The position numbers were made by a program, and so were the translations under genes. DNA of 64,000 nt, from assembly GCA_936432065.2 (NCBI GenBank), contig OW386293.2, positions 94,819,795 through 94,883,794 of the forward strand, written 5' to 3'. The DNA is from Rutpela maculata (taxonomy: Eukaryota > Arthropoda > Insecta > Coleoptera > Cerambycidae). Within the stretch, counting starts at the first letter, position 1, and every line of letters begins with the position of its first letter. Under the pieces are notes generated by a model, which ran no database searches, had not been told where the DNA came from, and saw nothing but the letters and a program-made list of their open reading frames with translations. Shown in pieces: positions 1 through 11,870 of this stretch.

Positions 1-114
1 TGAAGTTAACTTGATTAACGCTTTAACATTTCAGATCCCTGTAACTTTATTCGTACTAATTTAATTTATTAATTCAATTCGATGTAATGGCCACTAGAGG
101 CCGTTACAATATGG
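1..114. other. AT-rich sequence, nothing recognised
   Basis: Short AT-rich lead-in with no coding or repeat signal that I can identify. Confidence 0.5.
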
Positions 115-170
115 ATACACTGGTCTGGTCCGTCGGACAGATCACTTTTTTTTTGTGGGGCTGTGTTATT
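115..170. repeat. Terminal fragment of a GGTCTG-type DNA transposon
   Basis: Contains an imperfect hairpin built on GGTCTG and CGGACAGATC, followed by a T-run and GTGGGGCTGTGTTAT. The same order (hairpin, T-run, GTGGACCTGTGTT) recurs at 40425-40472, and a related version forms the outer ends of the palindromic unit at 27183-27870. I infer these are ends of one transposon family; no second end or target duplication is visible here. Confidence 0.45.
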
Positions 171-1520
171 AGTTTTTTAGTATAAGGGTGATTTACCACG
201 ACATGCGGAATATTTAGTAGGTTGTCCCCACCGAAAGGAGTTAAAAAAATGAAAAATAAAAAAAATATGACCAAAATAATTACCTTAATTTTTTGTAGAA
301 ATGCGCCGCCAATGACTTTAACCAATCTGACGTAACGCGGAACAACCATATCACTTCCCCTCCCCCTTTATCAGACTCGGGATTGACACTATTGACTGCA
401 AAGCTGGAGAGGGTAGTAGTGACTTTTTGGTTTTAATCAAATAACACCTCAAAAATAGCGAAATAAGTCGAAAAGACATTGACCCTATGCTAGTGAACTC
501 TTCAACAACAAGTAGATAGAAGAGATATTTACTTAAACTCGTCAATAACACAAAAACAGCAAACTTCGGCGGTGCTTCGTACCTGCCGGTGTCCTGACTG
601 TTCGACCGAAAGCAAAAACGCTCCACTTTGGCCCCACCCGCTAGCTTAACTTTTTATGCCAATTAAGGAAATGTAAACATCTTCGAAATGTTCATCGCCC
701 CATTACTGACCACAGACAGGTAACAGTAGCGTATCTTTGCAAGTTTTAATGCAACAAAAACTACTAAATTATCTCGATTCACTCTAAAATTTTGCAGGGA
801 CTTTCCCACATAGAAGACTAGTACACCATTTTATTTTCCGCATGTCATGGTAAATCGCCCTGAATTTTAGATGATTTATTATTAAAATTGATTGGAAAAC
901 CTCTGTGTCTGTTTTAAACATGGGTAATTCGTTCTTCCTGCGTCTCTCATTTTCTAGTGTCAAAAGATTTATTTTTCCTAACATAGAATATTTGTCAGAG
1001 ACTAAAAATACTGACGTGTAGAATAGTACATGTCTTTTAGAGCAATAAAACTACTGCTTAGAGTTCTGTCAAAAGTGGATCTAGCTGCGTCTTACCGCCA
1101 ATAATGGCATTTGATTGTTGCAATGATCTCAAAATGTAGGCTGTCATGTCAATAAGTGAAATTATCTGTATTATTATTTATTACATACTCAAGGAATTCT
1201 CGTGCCAAATGCCACTCGGTGTTTCTATTTTGAATAGGATAAATGCTTATTCACACTTACACTTCATTGTTTTAAAAATATGACTTGAGCAAACTGATTT
1301 ATTTTTTAAATGAACTGTGCTCAATAAATAAGGCATTGAAAATTATATAATAAAATTTCAGCCAGTCATAGTCATTCAGTTAATTCATTTTGAAATTGAT
1401 TTATTTATTTTCGACATATTATATATTTCATATTTTCAGAGCAAAATACGAATATAAATGAGAATAGAAGTAACTCACGAAGGTTTATTGGTAATAGACA
1501 AGTGTGCGAGCCTGTTTTTT
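171..1520. other. AT-rich sequence without a recognisable gene
   Basis: Both strands read as short open frames with no familiar protein motif, such as the open frames at 351-626 and 784-984 on the minus strand. No inverted or tandem repeat stands out. It may be host intergenic or intronic DNA or old decayed transposon. Confidence 0.4.
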
Positions 1521-1987
1521 ATAGACTGGCGGTACATGACCAGTCAGGTGCAACGTTTTTAAAATGCATGCCAATCATATATATGAATGAAATTACCATG
1601 AATATGCCAGAAACGCAAATTTTAGGCAGTCGTCGCGTGCACAAGGGGGTGCAAATCGATTTTTTTTTGTTTCTTTTTTTTGGGTTTTATTTTTTTTTTA
1701 TTTTTTTTTTTTTAATGGATACCAATAGTGCCAAACGAAAAGCCTTGAAAAAAAATCCAAAATCAAAATCATCCAAAATCAAGAACACCAAAAAATTTTA
1801 CGATTTAATGTGCACATTAACAATTGTTTTGAGCGCGGAAACTGCATGCCAATGAATTTCCGCTGGATTCTTTTTCACGGCTTTTCGTTTAGCACTATTG
1901 GCATCTATTAAAAAAATTTCATTCATATATATGATTGGCATGCATTTTAAAAACGTTGCACCTGACTGGTCATGTACCGCCAGTCTA
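1521..1987. repeat. Foldback MITE with ~74-bp near-perfect inverted arms
   Basis: The block beginning ATAGACTGGCGGTACATG at 1521 runs about 74 bases and returns as its reverse complement at 1916-1987. A second inner inverted pair (around the motif CCAAACGAAAAGCC at 1735 and its complement near 1880) means most of the unit can fold on itself. No transposase is present. The right end lies two bases from the HINE copy at 1990, so that element probably inserted next to it. Confidence 0.7.
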
Positions 1988-1989
1988 TT

Positions 1990-2685
1990 ACTTCCACATC
2001 CAGTGGAAGTATAGTAACGACAAAAAAAATTTTGAAAATTTTTATTGTTCAAATAGGTAGGCTTAGAATGTCATGAAACGTGGAGATTTTAAGTTTGAGC
2101 GCAAAAAAAATTCTGTCGGTCTGTCTGTAACTTTTTTTGTGCGCGCGATTACTCTGGAACCGTTTAAGATATTTACTTGAAATTTGGTACACGTATGTAC
2201 TTTAACAGGATCTGGAACTAGATTATATTTTCATCTCATTCCGTCGAAGGGTTGGGGGGTAAATTGGGGTAGGAGGTAAATAGGTAAATCAAGCAGATAA
2301 GTGACCATAAAATTGGGATTTAGTATATACAAGAGAAACTAAGGTCTCAAATATTTTTTTGGCATTAGCCACCTCCATTACCATCCTCCACCCCATTATT
2401 AAAGGGAATGAAAAAAAAATGTGATTTAGTGCATGTACAGGATCCAAAAACCTCAAAATATTTTTTTACTTCATCCACCCCCACTACCACCCCTTTATCA
2501 CGACCCTCACCCCACTACCGATGTGGGATATCGTTTTATGGGTTTTTGAGGTAGACGATTTCAAATATTATATTATTAGAGTTCCATAAACAATAATTTC
2601 CACATACAAAATTTGTTCGTTGTGAGAGACTTGGTGGATAGAAAATCTGGATGTGGAAGTAGTGATTCCTTGAGCAGCGGTTTTT
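1990..2685 (-). mobile_element. HINE-type non-autonomous Helitron, copy A
   Basis: One of six clear copies of a ~0.7 kb family in this window. On the minus strand it starts near AACCGCTGCTCAAGG, carries a subterminal ACTTCCACATCCAG, a C/A-rich centre of CCACCCCCACTACC-like motifs, a CTGTCGGT-type (GTCY) microsatellite, and ends in a hairpin made of ACTTCCAC and GTGGAAGT. Subterminal inverted repeats, a GTCY microsatellite and a terminal stem-loop are the known plan of DINE-1/HINE elements, the non-autonomous partners of Helentrons. It has no coding capacity. I infer the strand from the hairpin being the 3' end. TIR-type MITE is the alternative, but no target duplication is seen. Confidence 0.75.
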
Positions 2686-3197
2686 CGTTTTGGTTTTGGG
2701 TCGTAGACCATGCAAGTGTATTAAGCCTGTATTAAGTGTAATAAGCCTGCTTTATTATATTCTATTTTACTGAGACTAAACTAGTAAAATAGTAATAACA
2801 ATTTTAAATGGTTACTATTGCTTCCAGTTTAACTACATATATATTATAATGTTATGCTGTAATAATTAACAAAAATACTAAACTAATAATAATATAATTT
2901 GTTGACAAGAACAGTTTAAATAAAAACGTATTAAGAAAATCTTAAAACAAGGTTAACAGTCATAATTTGCATTACGATATTAAATGTATTATGCTTATAT
3001 AATATTCAATTAATAACAAAAATTGAAATAAGTTCATCGAACATGAACTAATTCTTCTGCCTTTTACATGATTTTTAATGGGGTATTATTGTCCTCGATT
3101 CCTCCTTGCGATTGTACCTATTCTTTTACTTCTCTTTTAAAAACCGTATGTATATAGAGCATTAATCATGATATTCGACTGCGTTATATTTATATTT
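2686..3197. other. AT-rich spacer, nothing recognised
   Basis: Very AT-rich, no open frame of note and no repeat homology to other parts of the window that I can see. Confidence 0.5.
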
Positions 3198-3422
3198 CTG
3201 TCTGTCTGTCGGTCTGTCTGTGACTTTTTTTTGTGCGCACTATTACTCTGGAACCGTTTAAGATATTGACTTGAAATTTGGTACACGTATGTATTTTAAC
3301 GTGATCTGGAACTAGATTATATTTTCATCTTATTTCGTTGAAGAGTTGGGGAGCAAATTGGGGTAAATGGGGCGTAAATAGGTAAATCAAGCAGGCAGAG
3401 TCCATAAAATTGGTATTTAGTA
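3198..3422 (-). mobile_element. HINE fragment truncated at both ends
   Basis: Homologous to the middle of the HINE copies, from the CTGTCTGT microsatellite through the GGAACCGTTTAAGATA and CTAGATTATATTTTCATC motifs to TCCATAAAATTGGTATTTAG. It begins exactly at the microsatellite and stops where the next foldback unit starts, and the missing remainder is not found beyond that unit, so the break was not a simple insertion. Confidence 0.75.
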
Positions 3423-3424
3423 TA

Positions 3425-3946
3425 CGGGGTGTCAACGGAATCATTAGTGGCAAAGTGGCAATATTTTCGTAATTTGACACTTTTCCATCACTTCCGGTTT
3501 CCCCGGAAATGACCCCAACTTTGAAATTTTAAATGGAACACCCTGTATATTTTTTAATTTTTGGATTTCGGAGACGATTTTAAGACGACTGCGTAGTTTT
3601 AAAAATGTTTGCAACTGCTTGATTTTTTTTAGGGCTAAGTATTTTTATTTTTGCATCTAGAGTACGATGAATGCACTCAAATCAATCAAATGGACAACAC
3701 AATCAAGTAGCCTCAAATATTTTTTAAAACTACGCAGTCGTTCTTAAAATCATCTTCGGAATCCAAAAATGTAAAAATATACAGGATGTTCCATTTAAAA
3801 TTTCCGGGGAAACTGGAAATAATGGAAAGGTGTCAAATTATGAGAAAATTGCCGTTTTTGATACATATTACCACTGCCAAATTTAAGACTCATATCTTGA
3901 AAACTCTGGAAACTATGGCTGGTCTACTGATTCCGTTGACACCCGG
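3425..3946. repeat. Foldback MITE with GGGGTGTCAACGGAATCA ends
   Basis: Left end CGGGGTGTCAACGGAATCA pairs with right end TGATTCCGTTGACACCCGG. The pairing continues inward through CATTTCCGGGGAAAC-type and CTACGCAGTCG motifs on both sides, so the arms occupy nearly the whole 520 bp. It is flanked by TA-rich sequence, which suits a TA-target DNA transposon, but the duplication cannot be proved. No coding content. Confidence 0.7.
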
Positions 3947-3957
3947 TGTAATATAGT

Positions 3958-4040
3958 TCATCATCGATGTTAAAAAAAATCGATGTTTGGTCCATTATCA
4001 TCGATATTTCATAACCATCGATGAATATCACTCATCTCTA
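3958..4040. repeat. CATCGATG cluster ending in a hAT-like terminal motif
   Basis: Three close copies of ATCGATG/CATCGAT lie within 70 bases, followed by CACTCATCTCTA. The complement, TAGAGATGAGTG, resembles the end of the widespread hAT MITEs that begin TAGAGATG and are rich in ATCGAT. I see only this end. Similar ACTCATCTCTA strings occur near 26545 and 28590. Confidence 0.35.
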
Positions 4041-5180
4041 GGCCATAGATGACCCAAGAGATTCGAGCAAACAGTCAGAGTCTTCATCATGGAACGACTT
4101 GTTATTCCCATTTTAGGTGACGGCTGACGTCAATTGTTTATTTGTTAATTTGTTTATTTTTTAATATCATGAATGTGTTTTGTTGTTTATGACCCATCTT
4201 ATGCACAGCCCATTAATAATTTAACTGAATATGAAAATTTGTTATCGTAATGTGGTGCATACGTTGGTCATGTTGAATTGCATTAGTCAATTATTTTCTA
4301 TTATTTATTTAGGGTATATGGAGGCGATAACAACGGAGAAAGTTTTGACTAGGAAATATTATTTTTAGCTAATTGTTGTCGTGAAAAAATCACTTTCCGA
4401 AATGTCTCCATGTCATCATGTTTCAGATTATGCAGATACGAAAATTAGGGTTTTCCATTCCGTTAGTACTTAGTCTGTCGGTCTGTATGTGTCGTGTCTA
4501 TTTGATGGCGTTGACGTCACATTTAACAACCTGTTCGATGAATAAAAATAATATTTGACAGGTAGTTCACGCTATTGTCAAGAAAGAGGCCTGACAACTC
4601 TTAATAAAAAATATACAGGTTGGATACACTTTAAAAAAGTAAAACGACAGGAAAATAATACCTGGAATGTGGTTGACAAGGATGAAAATCTGAGACAATT
4701 TTGGTAAAAAAAATATAAAAAGTAATCACTGAAGGGAATAAGATAGTTAATGAATAGAAGGTGTTAAATAGAGAGGGAAAATTTTTGCAAATAATATTAC
4801 AAATTCTTTATATTCCTCGCTTACCGAAGAAAAGAAGTATCATAATCGTGAAATAATCACTATTCCAGATTACTTAGAACTTTCACATTTCAGATTTAGA
4901 TTATGAAACTATTTCAATTCAGTCCGTATGTCGGTCGGCCTCTCTTGGCTCTATATCTAAAAAAATATTTGACTGAGAAAAAATCTGGTATATTTTGATC
5001 GAAAAATCTAGACGCTGAACACCCCAAAGAATAATTACGGAAAAAATGTTACGGAAAGCAACAATATTTGACATGTAGTTAACACAATTGCTAAGGAATA
5101 AATCTATTTTAGTTTTAGCAAAAAAAAAAAAGAATAGATAACACACATGACCCAGCGGCAGGGAGCAGACCAACTGACTT
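4041..5180. other. Non-coding AT-rich stretch
   Basis: No gene recognised. It holds a short unexplained GTCGGTCTGTATGTGTCG patch near 4470. The minus-strand open frame at 4919-5395 overlaps the foldback MITE and shows no known motif. Confidence 0.4.
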
Positions 5181-5345
5181 TCTCGGTACACTTTGAAGAT
5201 TGCCATGCGAACTCGTAAAAGTGAGCTGGTCTGCTGGATTGAAGTGGTCTGCTCAATTGTCGGTACGCTTTGAAAACCTGGAATTCCAGCAGACCAGTTC
5301 ACTTTTACGAGAGTTGTTATGGAAATTTTCAAAGTGTACCGAGAA
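5181..5345. repeat. Small foldback MITE, TCTCGGTACACTTTGAA ends
   Basis: Left arm TCTCGGTACACTTTGAA to CAGCTGGTCTGCTGG-type sequence pairs with the right arm ending TTCAAAGTGTACCGAGA, about 60 bases each with a ~40-base spacer. A third internal copy of CGGTACGCTTTGAA sits in the spacer. Non-coding; the central part can form a long hairpin. Confidence 0.7.
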
Positions 5346-5830
5346 GGACCGTGGGTGGCTGGATCATCTGTAGACTTCTTAACTGGACTAAACACGTCAA
5401 CATTGACGGAGGATGTATAGACTCTTTTGTTTTTATGAACTACTTCTAGGAAAAAGTGAGGTCATTTACGTTGAAATAATGCCGCGAATTTCTCGAAAAT
5501 GTGAGTATTGGTAGTAAGTTTAAAGGTGTGTGTGTGCGCCTCTAAAGAATAATTTCTAGAATACAAAAATCCCTATTCCGTCGAATTTCAACGGGCTCAG
5601 CTAGGTTACAATTTAATAGTTATTATGAAATGAAGTACAGAAAATAGGGAAAAACAACGCAGCATGTGGTAACGAGGGCCATAACATTTTATTTATTTTT
5701 CCAAAAAGGCGGAAATTTGCAGAAAAGGCCTCAAGCATATAAGAAGCTAAAATTTGTACTAGAGGACTCAATTGTCGGGAGATGCGCTGAAGTTTATTAA
5801 GTTTTTACAGTTTTTAGAATTTATGCACCT

Positions 5831-6285
5831 TATAGTCTAGGAGATAGCTACATATATGGGGCCTGGGATACAACATGTTGGCATTGCTGTTACGTTTTAG
5901 CAAATATTTTTCTGAGTATTTTATCTTGTGAGTCAGACCTCCCCCCCTGCCTGTTTTGGCGCTAACCGCCCCAGAAAATATTCAATTGTAGAACAGAGTA
6001 TAACACTTTTGGGCTTGGTGCTAGTTGAAGAGGGTATCTTGGCGATTAACATTCGATATATGCCAACATTTTTCTCAAACTTATAGTTTTTGTAGCAAAG
6101 AATAGTCTGTGTGAGTGCCAACATATTTTTCTCAATGTAACTCCCCAAAACCACCTCCAAATATTCAATGGGAGAGGTCTGACTCACATAAGATAAAATA
6201 CTCAGAAAAATATTTGCTAAAACATAACAGCAATGCCATCATGTTATATCCCAGGCCTCATATATGTAGCTATCTCCTAGACTAT
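5831..6285. repeat. MITE with ~112-bp terminal inverted repeats
   Basis: The left arm (TAGTCTAGGAGATAGCTAC at 5833, then CATATATG, CAGCAATGCC-type and CTCAGAAAAATATTTGC-type complements) reappears inverted at 6173-6285 with few mismatches. The ~230-base centre is C-rich at its left edge and has no recognisable protein. Confidence 0.75.
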
Positions 6286-7006
6286 TAACAATTTAACATT
6301 AAAAAGTAAAAACAGGACCATGTAAGTCGATATCAAATATGTTGTACTATTCTACATAACTCTGAGTTCCGAATTTGTTTCTAGCCAATTTCTCAGACCA
6401 AAAATCACAATAACGCACGTACTTTGGTCGTTTCAACAAAATATTTCATTTAAATCTGGCAATAAACTATTTGCAAGTTATACATATTTGAATAGACATC
6501 GCTTTAATTTAAAGAAATGGTCGAAGGATCCGGTGATATTAACATTTTTATTTCTCTTTCCTGCGTACTCTTCTACTTTTTAACTATGATGTATACCTTC
6601 TAGCCTATGCACTCATCCCCCCACGTGAGTAAAAACCGAATTAAAATCGAGCAGTGATTTTGAAATCATAGTGGACCGGAATTTGGAATGAAATCGTTAA
6701 AAATATATTCTAAAGCAGAAAGATATGAAACTTTGAACATCTTACAGTGAAGTATATATTATATTGTATTATATTATATTATGAAAATATAATTTCCGAA
6801 ATCACGATTATTTTTATTCCATGCACTTACAAGTAAAAAAATCGGTTACTCCTTAAGTACTGCTAAGAAGGTGGTTCTTGATTTGATCCATAGAGTTCAT
6901 CCTGTAGAATTATCCTGCATTCGAAAAGTTTCTTAATTCGACATGTTACATTTTGTTAAGGAATAATTCTATTGTACTGAAACATTTCCGTCTCTAATTT
7001 ATAATT
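6286..7006. other. AT-rich spacer with a short TATTA microsatellite
   Basis: No gene or large repeat recognised. A TATTATATTGTATTATATTA-like simple repeat lies at about 6755-6781. Confidence 0.45.
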
Positions 7007-7684
7007 ACCTCCACATCCAGTGGAAGTATAGTAACGACAAAAAAATGTTTGAAAATTCTTATTGTTCAAATAGGCTTAGAATGTCATGAAAGAGATTTTA
7101 AATTTGAGCGAAAAGAAAATAAATTCTGCCTGTCTGTCGGTCTGTAACTTTTTTTTTGTGCGCACGTTTACTCTGGAACCGTTTAAGATATTGACTTGAA
7201 ATTTGGTACACGTATGTACTTTAACGGCATCTGGAACTAGATTATATTTTCATCTTATTCCATCAAAGGTTTGGGGTAAATGGAGGATAAGTAGGTAAAT
7301 CAAGCAGGTAAGAGTCCATAAAATTGGTATTTAGTGTATACAAGAGAAGCTAAGGTTTCAAAAAATTTTTTGGCGTTAGCCACTCTCATTACCACCCCTA
7401 CCCCATTATTAAAGGGAATGAAAAAAAAATGTGATTTAGTGTGTGTACAAGAACCAAAAGCCTCAAAATATTTTTTTACTTCATCCACCCCCGCTAGCAC
7501 CTCCCTATCATCACCCCCACCCAACTACCGTATGGAATATCGTTTTATAGGTTTTTGATTTCAAATATTATATTATTAAAGTCCTAGAAACAATTATTTC
7601 CACATGCACAATTTTTTCGTTATGAGAGACTTGGGTAGAAAATCTGGATGTGGAAGTAGTGATTCCTTGGGCAGCGGTTTTTTT
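7007..7684 (-). mobile_element. HINE-type non-autonomous Helitron, copy B
   Basis: Full-length relative of copy A. The hairpin end at 7007 reads ACCTCCACATCCAGTGGAAGT (one mismatch in the stem) and the opposite end carries CTGGATGTGGAAGT then GTGATTCCTTGGGCAGCGG. The CTGTCTGTCGG microsatellite near 7128 is short in this copy. Non-coding; open frames through the C-rich centre on either strand are coincidental, because homologous frames differ between copies. Confidence 0.75.
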
Positions 7685-8017
7685 GTTAAGTACCTTCATT
7701 TATTGTATTTTTGCATATTGTATAATTAATAAAATTAATGTTTAAAAGCCCCAGCAGGTGCAATAATAAATGAAAACCACTGGTCACTATCATCCTTTAT
7801 AAATACCAAAAAGGGAAAAAGTTCAAAATAGACTAAAAATTCGAGATAGCGGCATTTTAAAAGGGATTTTTGGATTCGGATCCTCCATAATCTTCTTGAT
7901 TATCCGTCATATTATAATTTACACAGTAAACACCATATACACTCACTACTAACAGGAACGCTTGAAGAGCACTGTGACTGCGCAGTTGCGAGATGGATTA
8001 ATGGCGGTTACTTAATA
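7685..8017. other. AT-rich spacer
   Basis: No coding or repeat signal recognised. Confidence 0.45.
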
Positions 8018-8083
8018 AATATTTAATTCCCAGAAGTAAATTTAATATTGGGAAATAAATATACTTCTCAGAATTAAATATTT
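8018..8083. repeat. Short AT-rich inverted repeat (hairpin)
   Basis: 27-base arms: AAATATTTAATTC and its continuation at 8018-8044 pair with 8057-8083, with a 12-base loop. Probably a tiny foldback element or a chance AT-rich palindrome. Confidence 0.5.
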
Positions 8084-9261
8084 ATATCACATATATTATG
8101 ATTAGCTACGCTAATATATTTATTTCTAGGAAATAAACGAAATATTGGTATAGATTTAGGAGAAACAAATTTATTTCACTGAACTAAATCTTACTATTTT
8201 TATATATTAATTTAGCTAAAAGAGCAAATATGACTGAAATATATAATTTTGTTTTGATAATTAATTGAATATTTGGTATATTCTTATTATAACAAAATCT
8301 TCAATAATATATATTTGGGTGCATTAAATATAATAACTGATGTAAAAACTAAGGCTTCTTACTCATTGCAAGTCTCATATTTCCCTCAGTGTGGGTGTAT
8401 TTTAAAAAATTAACATTAATTTTTTGGTGACGCTGAATATATGTTTGATCCCTGTAATTAAACGCCCCAACACAGAATAATACTATGACATACTGTCATA
8501 CCAACATCTTTACTTTTTGAAATATTTTCCGGCCTAGCCTGTTTAACTATTTGCCAAACATTAATGTTGCGGAAACAGGCGTACAAATTAAACAAAACAT
8601 CATATTTGTAAGGTAGGTACAACATTACTATCGGCGACATGATACTTAAAATAACTAAAAACAGTTATTATACCTATTAAATACTAAAGAAATCAATGTA
8701 GCAAAAAAGCGTTGATTAGGTATAATATGCGTATCTAATTCCCTCCTCGTTCTTTTAATCAATTTATCATCTACCGTAAATCAATATCAAAAATTGTATT
8801 GTACCTCTATGCAAATAACGTAATTTTAACCAAAGTGGTAACGATTTTTATGTCACAGTATAATTATGAAAACTCACGCAATGTTCATTCAGTCTCAGCG
8901 TGAGAAGGGAAATATAAAAGTTATTCTTATGCTAGTGTTTTCATTGTTGCTGTTCATTATCTTTATCGTATTCATTTTTCCCCACAACACATATACGTTT
9001 CATTTTTCTGCATTTTTGTTAATTTTGTTAAATGGTTTATGTTCAATTGATATCATCGAGTTTTGAAATTTTTGGGAAAATAGCGAAATGCCAAGACATT
9101 TTACAGATATGAAATCAAAATATTATACGAAAACAAAGAGTATATATCACAAACAGGGCCGGTTTTAAGCAGTTTTTATGGAGGGGTGAGTGAGAAATTG
9201 TTATAATGCCGAATGACTTCTTTTCCTTTGCTCCTTTATTTTCTTTATATATTATTAGTTG
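8084..9261. other. Non-coding AT-rich stretch
   Basis: No gene recognised. A 66-codon plus-strand open frame at 8866 has a hydrophobic middle but no family motif and no supporting context. Confidence 0.4.
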
Positions 9262-11235
9262 CGCCAAGATAGATAATTTCTGGCAAAGGATTAATCGACC
9301 TAATTTTTTTTTGCAAATTGTTTATTGAAATCTGAGGAACATCGGTAAAAAGAAAAAGAGGCCGCTGGGACTTTTTCATTTTGTTATTAATAAACAAATA
9401 ATTTTAAGTACTAAAGAATTTAATTAAATTTGTTAATTTGCTATCTCGTTTGTTAATTTGCTATTTGAAAATTGGAAAATTCAAGATGGCTGACCTAAAA
9501 TTGCGGCTATGAAGTATAAACATGAGATTTTCTGGCTTAAGTTTATATTTTTGAGAAAAATTACAAGAATAAAAAAGTGTTTAGAGTGCCATTTTGCACC
9601 TAAATATACCCTTAGTTTATTTAAATAAAATAACCATTTTTTAAATTATTCCGGTAAATCACTCAAATTTTTTTAGTAAAAATATTTTAAATATATATAA
9701 TTTAATTACCCGTTACTGAATTAAGTTTACTGTTAAGGGCATACAAATTTTAAATACAGCACGCTTTCTTGATCCCGAGATTTACATACGGTAGATACCC
9801 TCCTTAGTACCTCCTTAATATTAGTACCAAACTTATCAATAGAAAGAGATGAGATTTATCTCAATAATATGTTGAATACGTTATTATTTTACAGTAATGA
9901 AATCGACGATGTTCAAGAAGAAGAAAGAAATGAAGAACAAGAGGGGCATTATTTTTTATTTATATACAACTCAAATGAAATTGAATTTTTTTTTTTTAAG
10001 AATGGTGTTTAATTTAATTTATATTACTTCCACATCTAGTGGAAGTTAGTAACGACAAAAAAATTTTTAAAAATTTTTATTGTTCAAATAGGCCTAGAAT
10101 GTCGTGAAACGTCGAGATTTTAAGTTTGAGCGAAGAAAAATTTCTGTCTGTCTGTAACTTTATTTGTGCGCACGTTTACTCTGTAACAGTTTGAGATATT
10201 GACTTCAAATTTGGTACACATATGTATTTTAACGAGATCTGGAACTAGATTATATTTTCATCTTGTTCCGTTGAAGGGTTGGGGGGTGAATTGGGGTAAA
10301 TTTGGGGTAAATAGGTAAATCAAGCAGGTAAGAGTTCATAAAATTGGCATTTAGTATATACAAGAGAAGCTAAGGTCTCAAAAAACTTTTTGGCATTTGC
10401 CACCCCCATTACCACCCCCACCCCATTATTAAAGGGGATGAAAAAAATTGTGATTTAGTTTGTATACAAGAACCAGAAACCTCAAAATATTTTTTTACTT
10501 CATCCACCCCCACTACCACCCCCCTATCACCACCCCCATCCCCACTACCGATGTGGGGTATCGTTTTATGGGTTTTTGGGGTAGAGGATTTCAAAAATTG
10601 TATTATTGAAGTCCATAAACAATTATTTGAACATACAAAATTTTTTCGTTCTGAGTGACTTGGATAGAAAATCTGGATGTGGAAGTAGTGATTCCTTGGG
10701 CAGCGGTTTTTTTATATATTTTTTAAGTAAACAATTTTTATAATTGTGTAAAAATAAATAATGAAAAAAATTCTACTTTTTTAACAATTCTTTCCTTACA
10801 ATATTAAAACACTTTTTACTTCTATAATTTCCACGTAAAATTCACGTAAAAAATGTTTAAATTGTATACTAAATATTTACTATTTTAAGACCATTATTTT
10901 ATTATTAAAAAATATATAGCGTTTTATACTCCATAGCCACCAATCTTGAATTTTCCAATTTTCACTTCAAAATCGTAATCAGCAACCTCGAAACCCCCCC
11001 CCGAGTATACATTTTCAGTCGGTTTTCTCAAATACTTTCCAAGATAGCAAATTAACAAATTTACTTAATTTTTTTAGTGCTTGAACTTGCTAGTTATTTA
11101 ATACAAAAGTCCCAGCAGCTTGTTTTTCTCTTTTTACCAATGTTCCTTAGACCTCAATAAACAATTTGTAAAAAAAAATATTCCGATTGGTCCTTTGCCA
11201 GAAAACAATTTTTAACTTTTCTCTATTGACACGAC
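9262..11235. mobile_element. ~2 kb unit with long imperfect inverted arms, interrupted by a HINE
   Basis: Sequence from about 9275 (TTTCTGGCAAAGGATTAATCG, then a CAATAAACAATTTG complement, GTCCCAGC complement and GCAAATTAACAAA complement) is mirrored from about 11225 back to 10900. The CAAGATGGCTGACC part at 9483 matches the inverted TCTTGAATTTTCC region near 10955. Arms are roughly 350-450 bases and clearly diverged. HINE copy C lies in the middle and must be younger. No transposase remains, so the class is unknown. Confidence 0.6.
10026..10713 (-). mobile_element. HINE-type non-autonomous Helitron, copy C
   Basis: Complete copy with hairpin end ACTTCCACATCTAGTGGAAG at 10026, a minimal CTGTCTGTCTG microsatellite, the full C-rich centre, and CTGGATGTGGAAGT before the TGGGCAGCGG end. 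Nested inside the inverted-repeat unit 9262-11235. No coding content. Confidence 0.75.
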
Positions 11236-11487
11236 TAGATCGTCATTTAATTTTTGGGATTCAAAAAAAATGTAAATCTGATGAAGATTTTTGATGAATC
11301 GAAGTGTCCTGTTTACGTTTCCAGCAATTAGGAAGTTTCCTATTTTAGAAATATCATGTGCATTCAACCTCATTTAGTAGTCTTTCAGATAACTAGTCAA
11401 ACAAAAAAAAATTATCTCGATATCTGAAAAACTCACGAACTTATTCAATTTCTTATTTGAATACTTCGCCTCGGCTGAAGTCCACCG
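11236..11487. other. Spacer
   Basis: No feature recognised. Confidence 0.4.
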
Positions 11488-11870
11488 TGACGTCACAATA
11501 CATAACGCGCTGACTTGCCATGCCGGCGGCCCGCCGTATGTTCCCTTTATTTAGTGTATGTGCTCGATTTTCTGAAATGTCACAAAATGTCACAAATGTC
11601 ACTTTTGATTCGTTCGTGCCGAGCCGAATTTTCGAATTTCGTCGTGCAATTTACGATCAGGTTTATCTGGAAGACTTCCTCTTTACGTCGCGACATCATA
11701 CGGCCGTCCCAATGGTGTTTTTCGAAAAATATGAACGTGTCAAGATTGCATGTTTTAGCAATTTTTTCGGCTCTCAAATGCAAGCTGGCTATAAACTGTC
11801 GATGCCTGCCAGCAAGTATAAACGTGCCCGCGCCTGCTCGCTGTTGGCGGAATCATGTATTGTGACGTAA
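11488..11870. other. GC-richer island between TGACGTCACAATACAT inverted ends, with two overlapping ORFs
   Basis: The block starts with TGACGTCACAATACAT and ends with ATGTATTGTGACGTAA, a 16-base inverted pair with one mismatch. Between them base composition is much more balanced than the surroundings, and two plus-strand frames stay open over nearly the whole block (11515-11865 and 11520-11870, 116 codons each). The second begins MPAARRMFPLF and contains TSRHHTAVPMVFFEKY. I do not recognise either protein. Both frames have ATGs within 5 bases of each other, so at most one is likely real. The left end contains a perfect CRE palindrome TGACGTCA, and ATGTCACA-type strings repeat three times at 11577-11602. 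It may be a small transposon, or an enhancer/exon of host origin. Confidence 0.4.

Noticed and set aside
4919..5395. 158-codon minus-strand ORF
   Set aside because: More than a third of it lies in a foldback MITE and the rest has no recognisable motif.
5933..6187. 84-codon minus-strand ORF
   Set aside because: Starts in one TIR of a MITE and ends in the other; its residues follow the repeat.
7300..7558. Overlapping ORFs on both strands in the C-rich HINE centre (also 10409-10594, 36076-36340)
   Set aside because: They fall in the same part of a non-coding repeat and are not kept in frame between copies.
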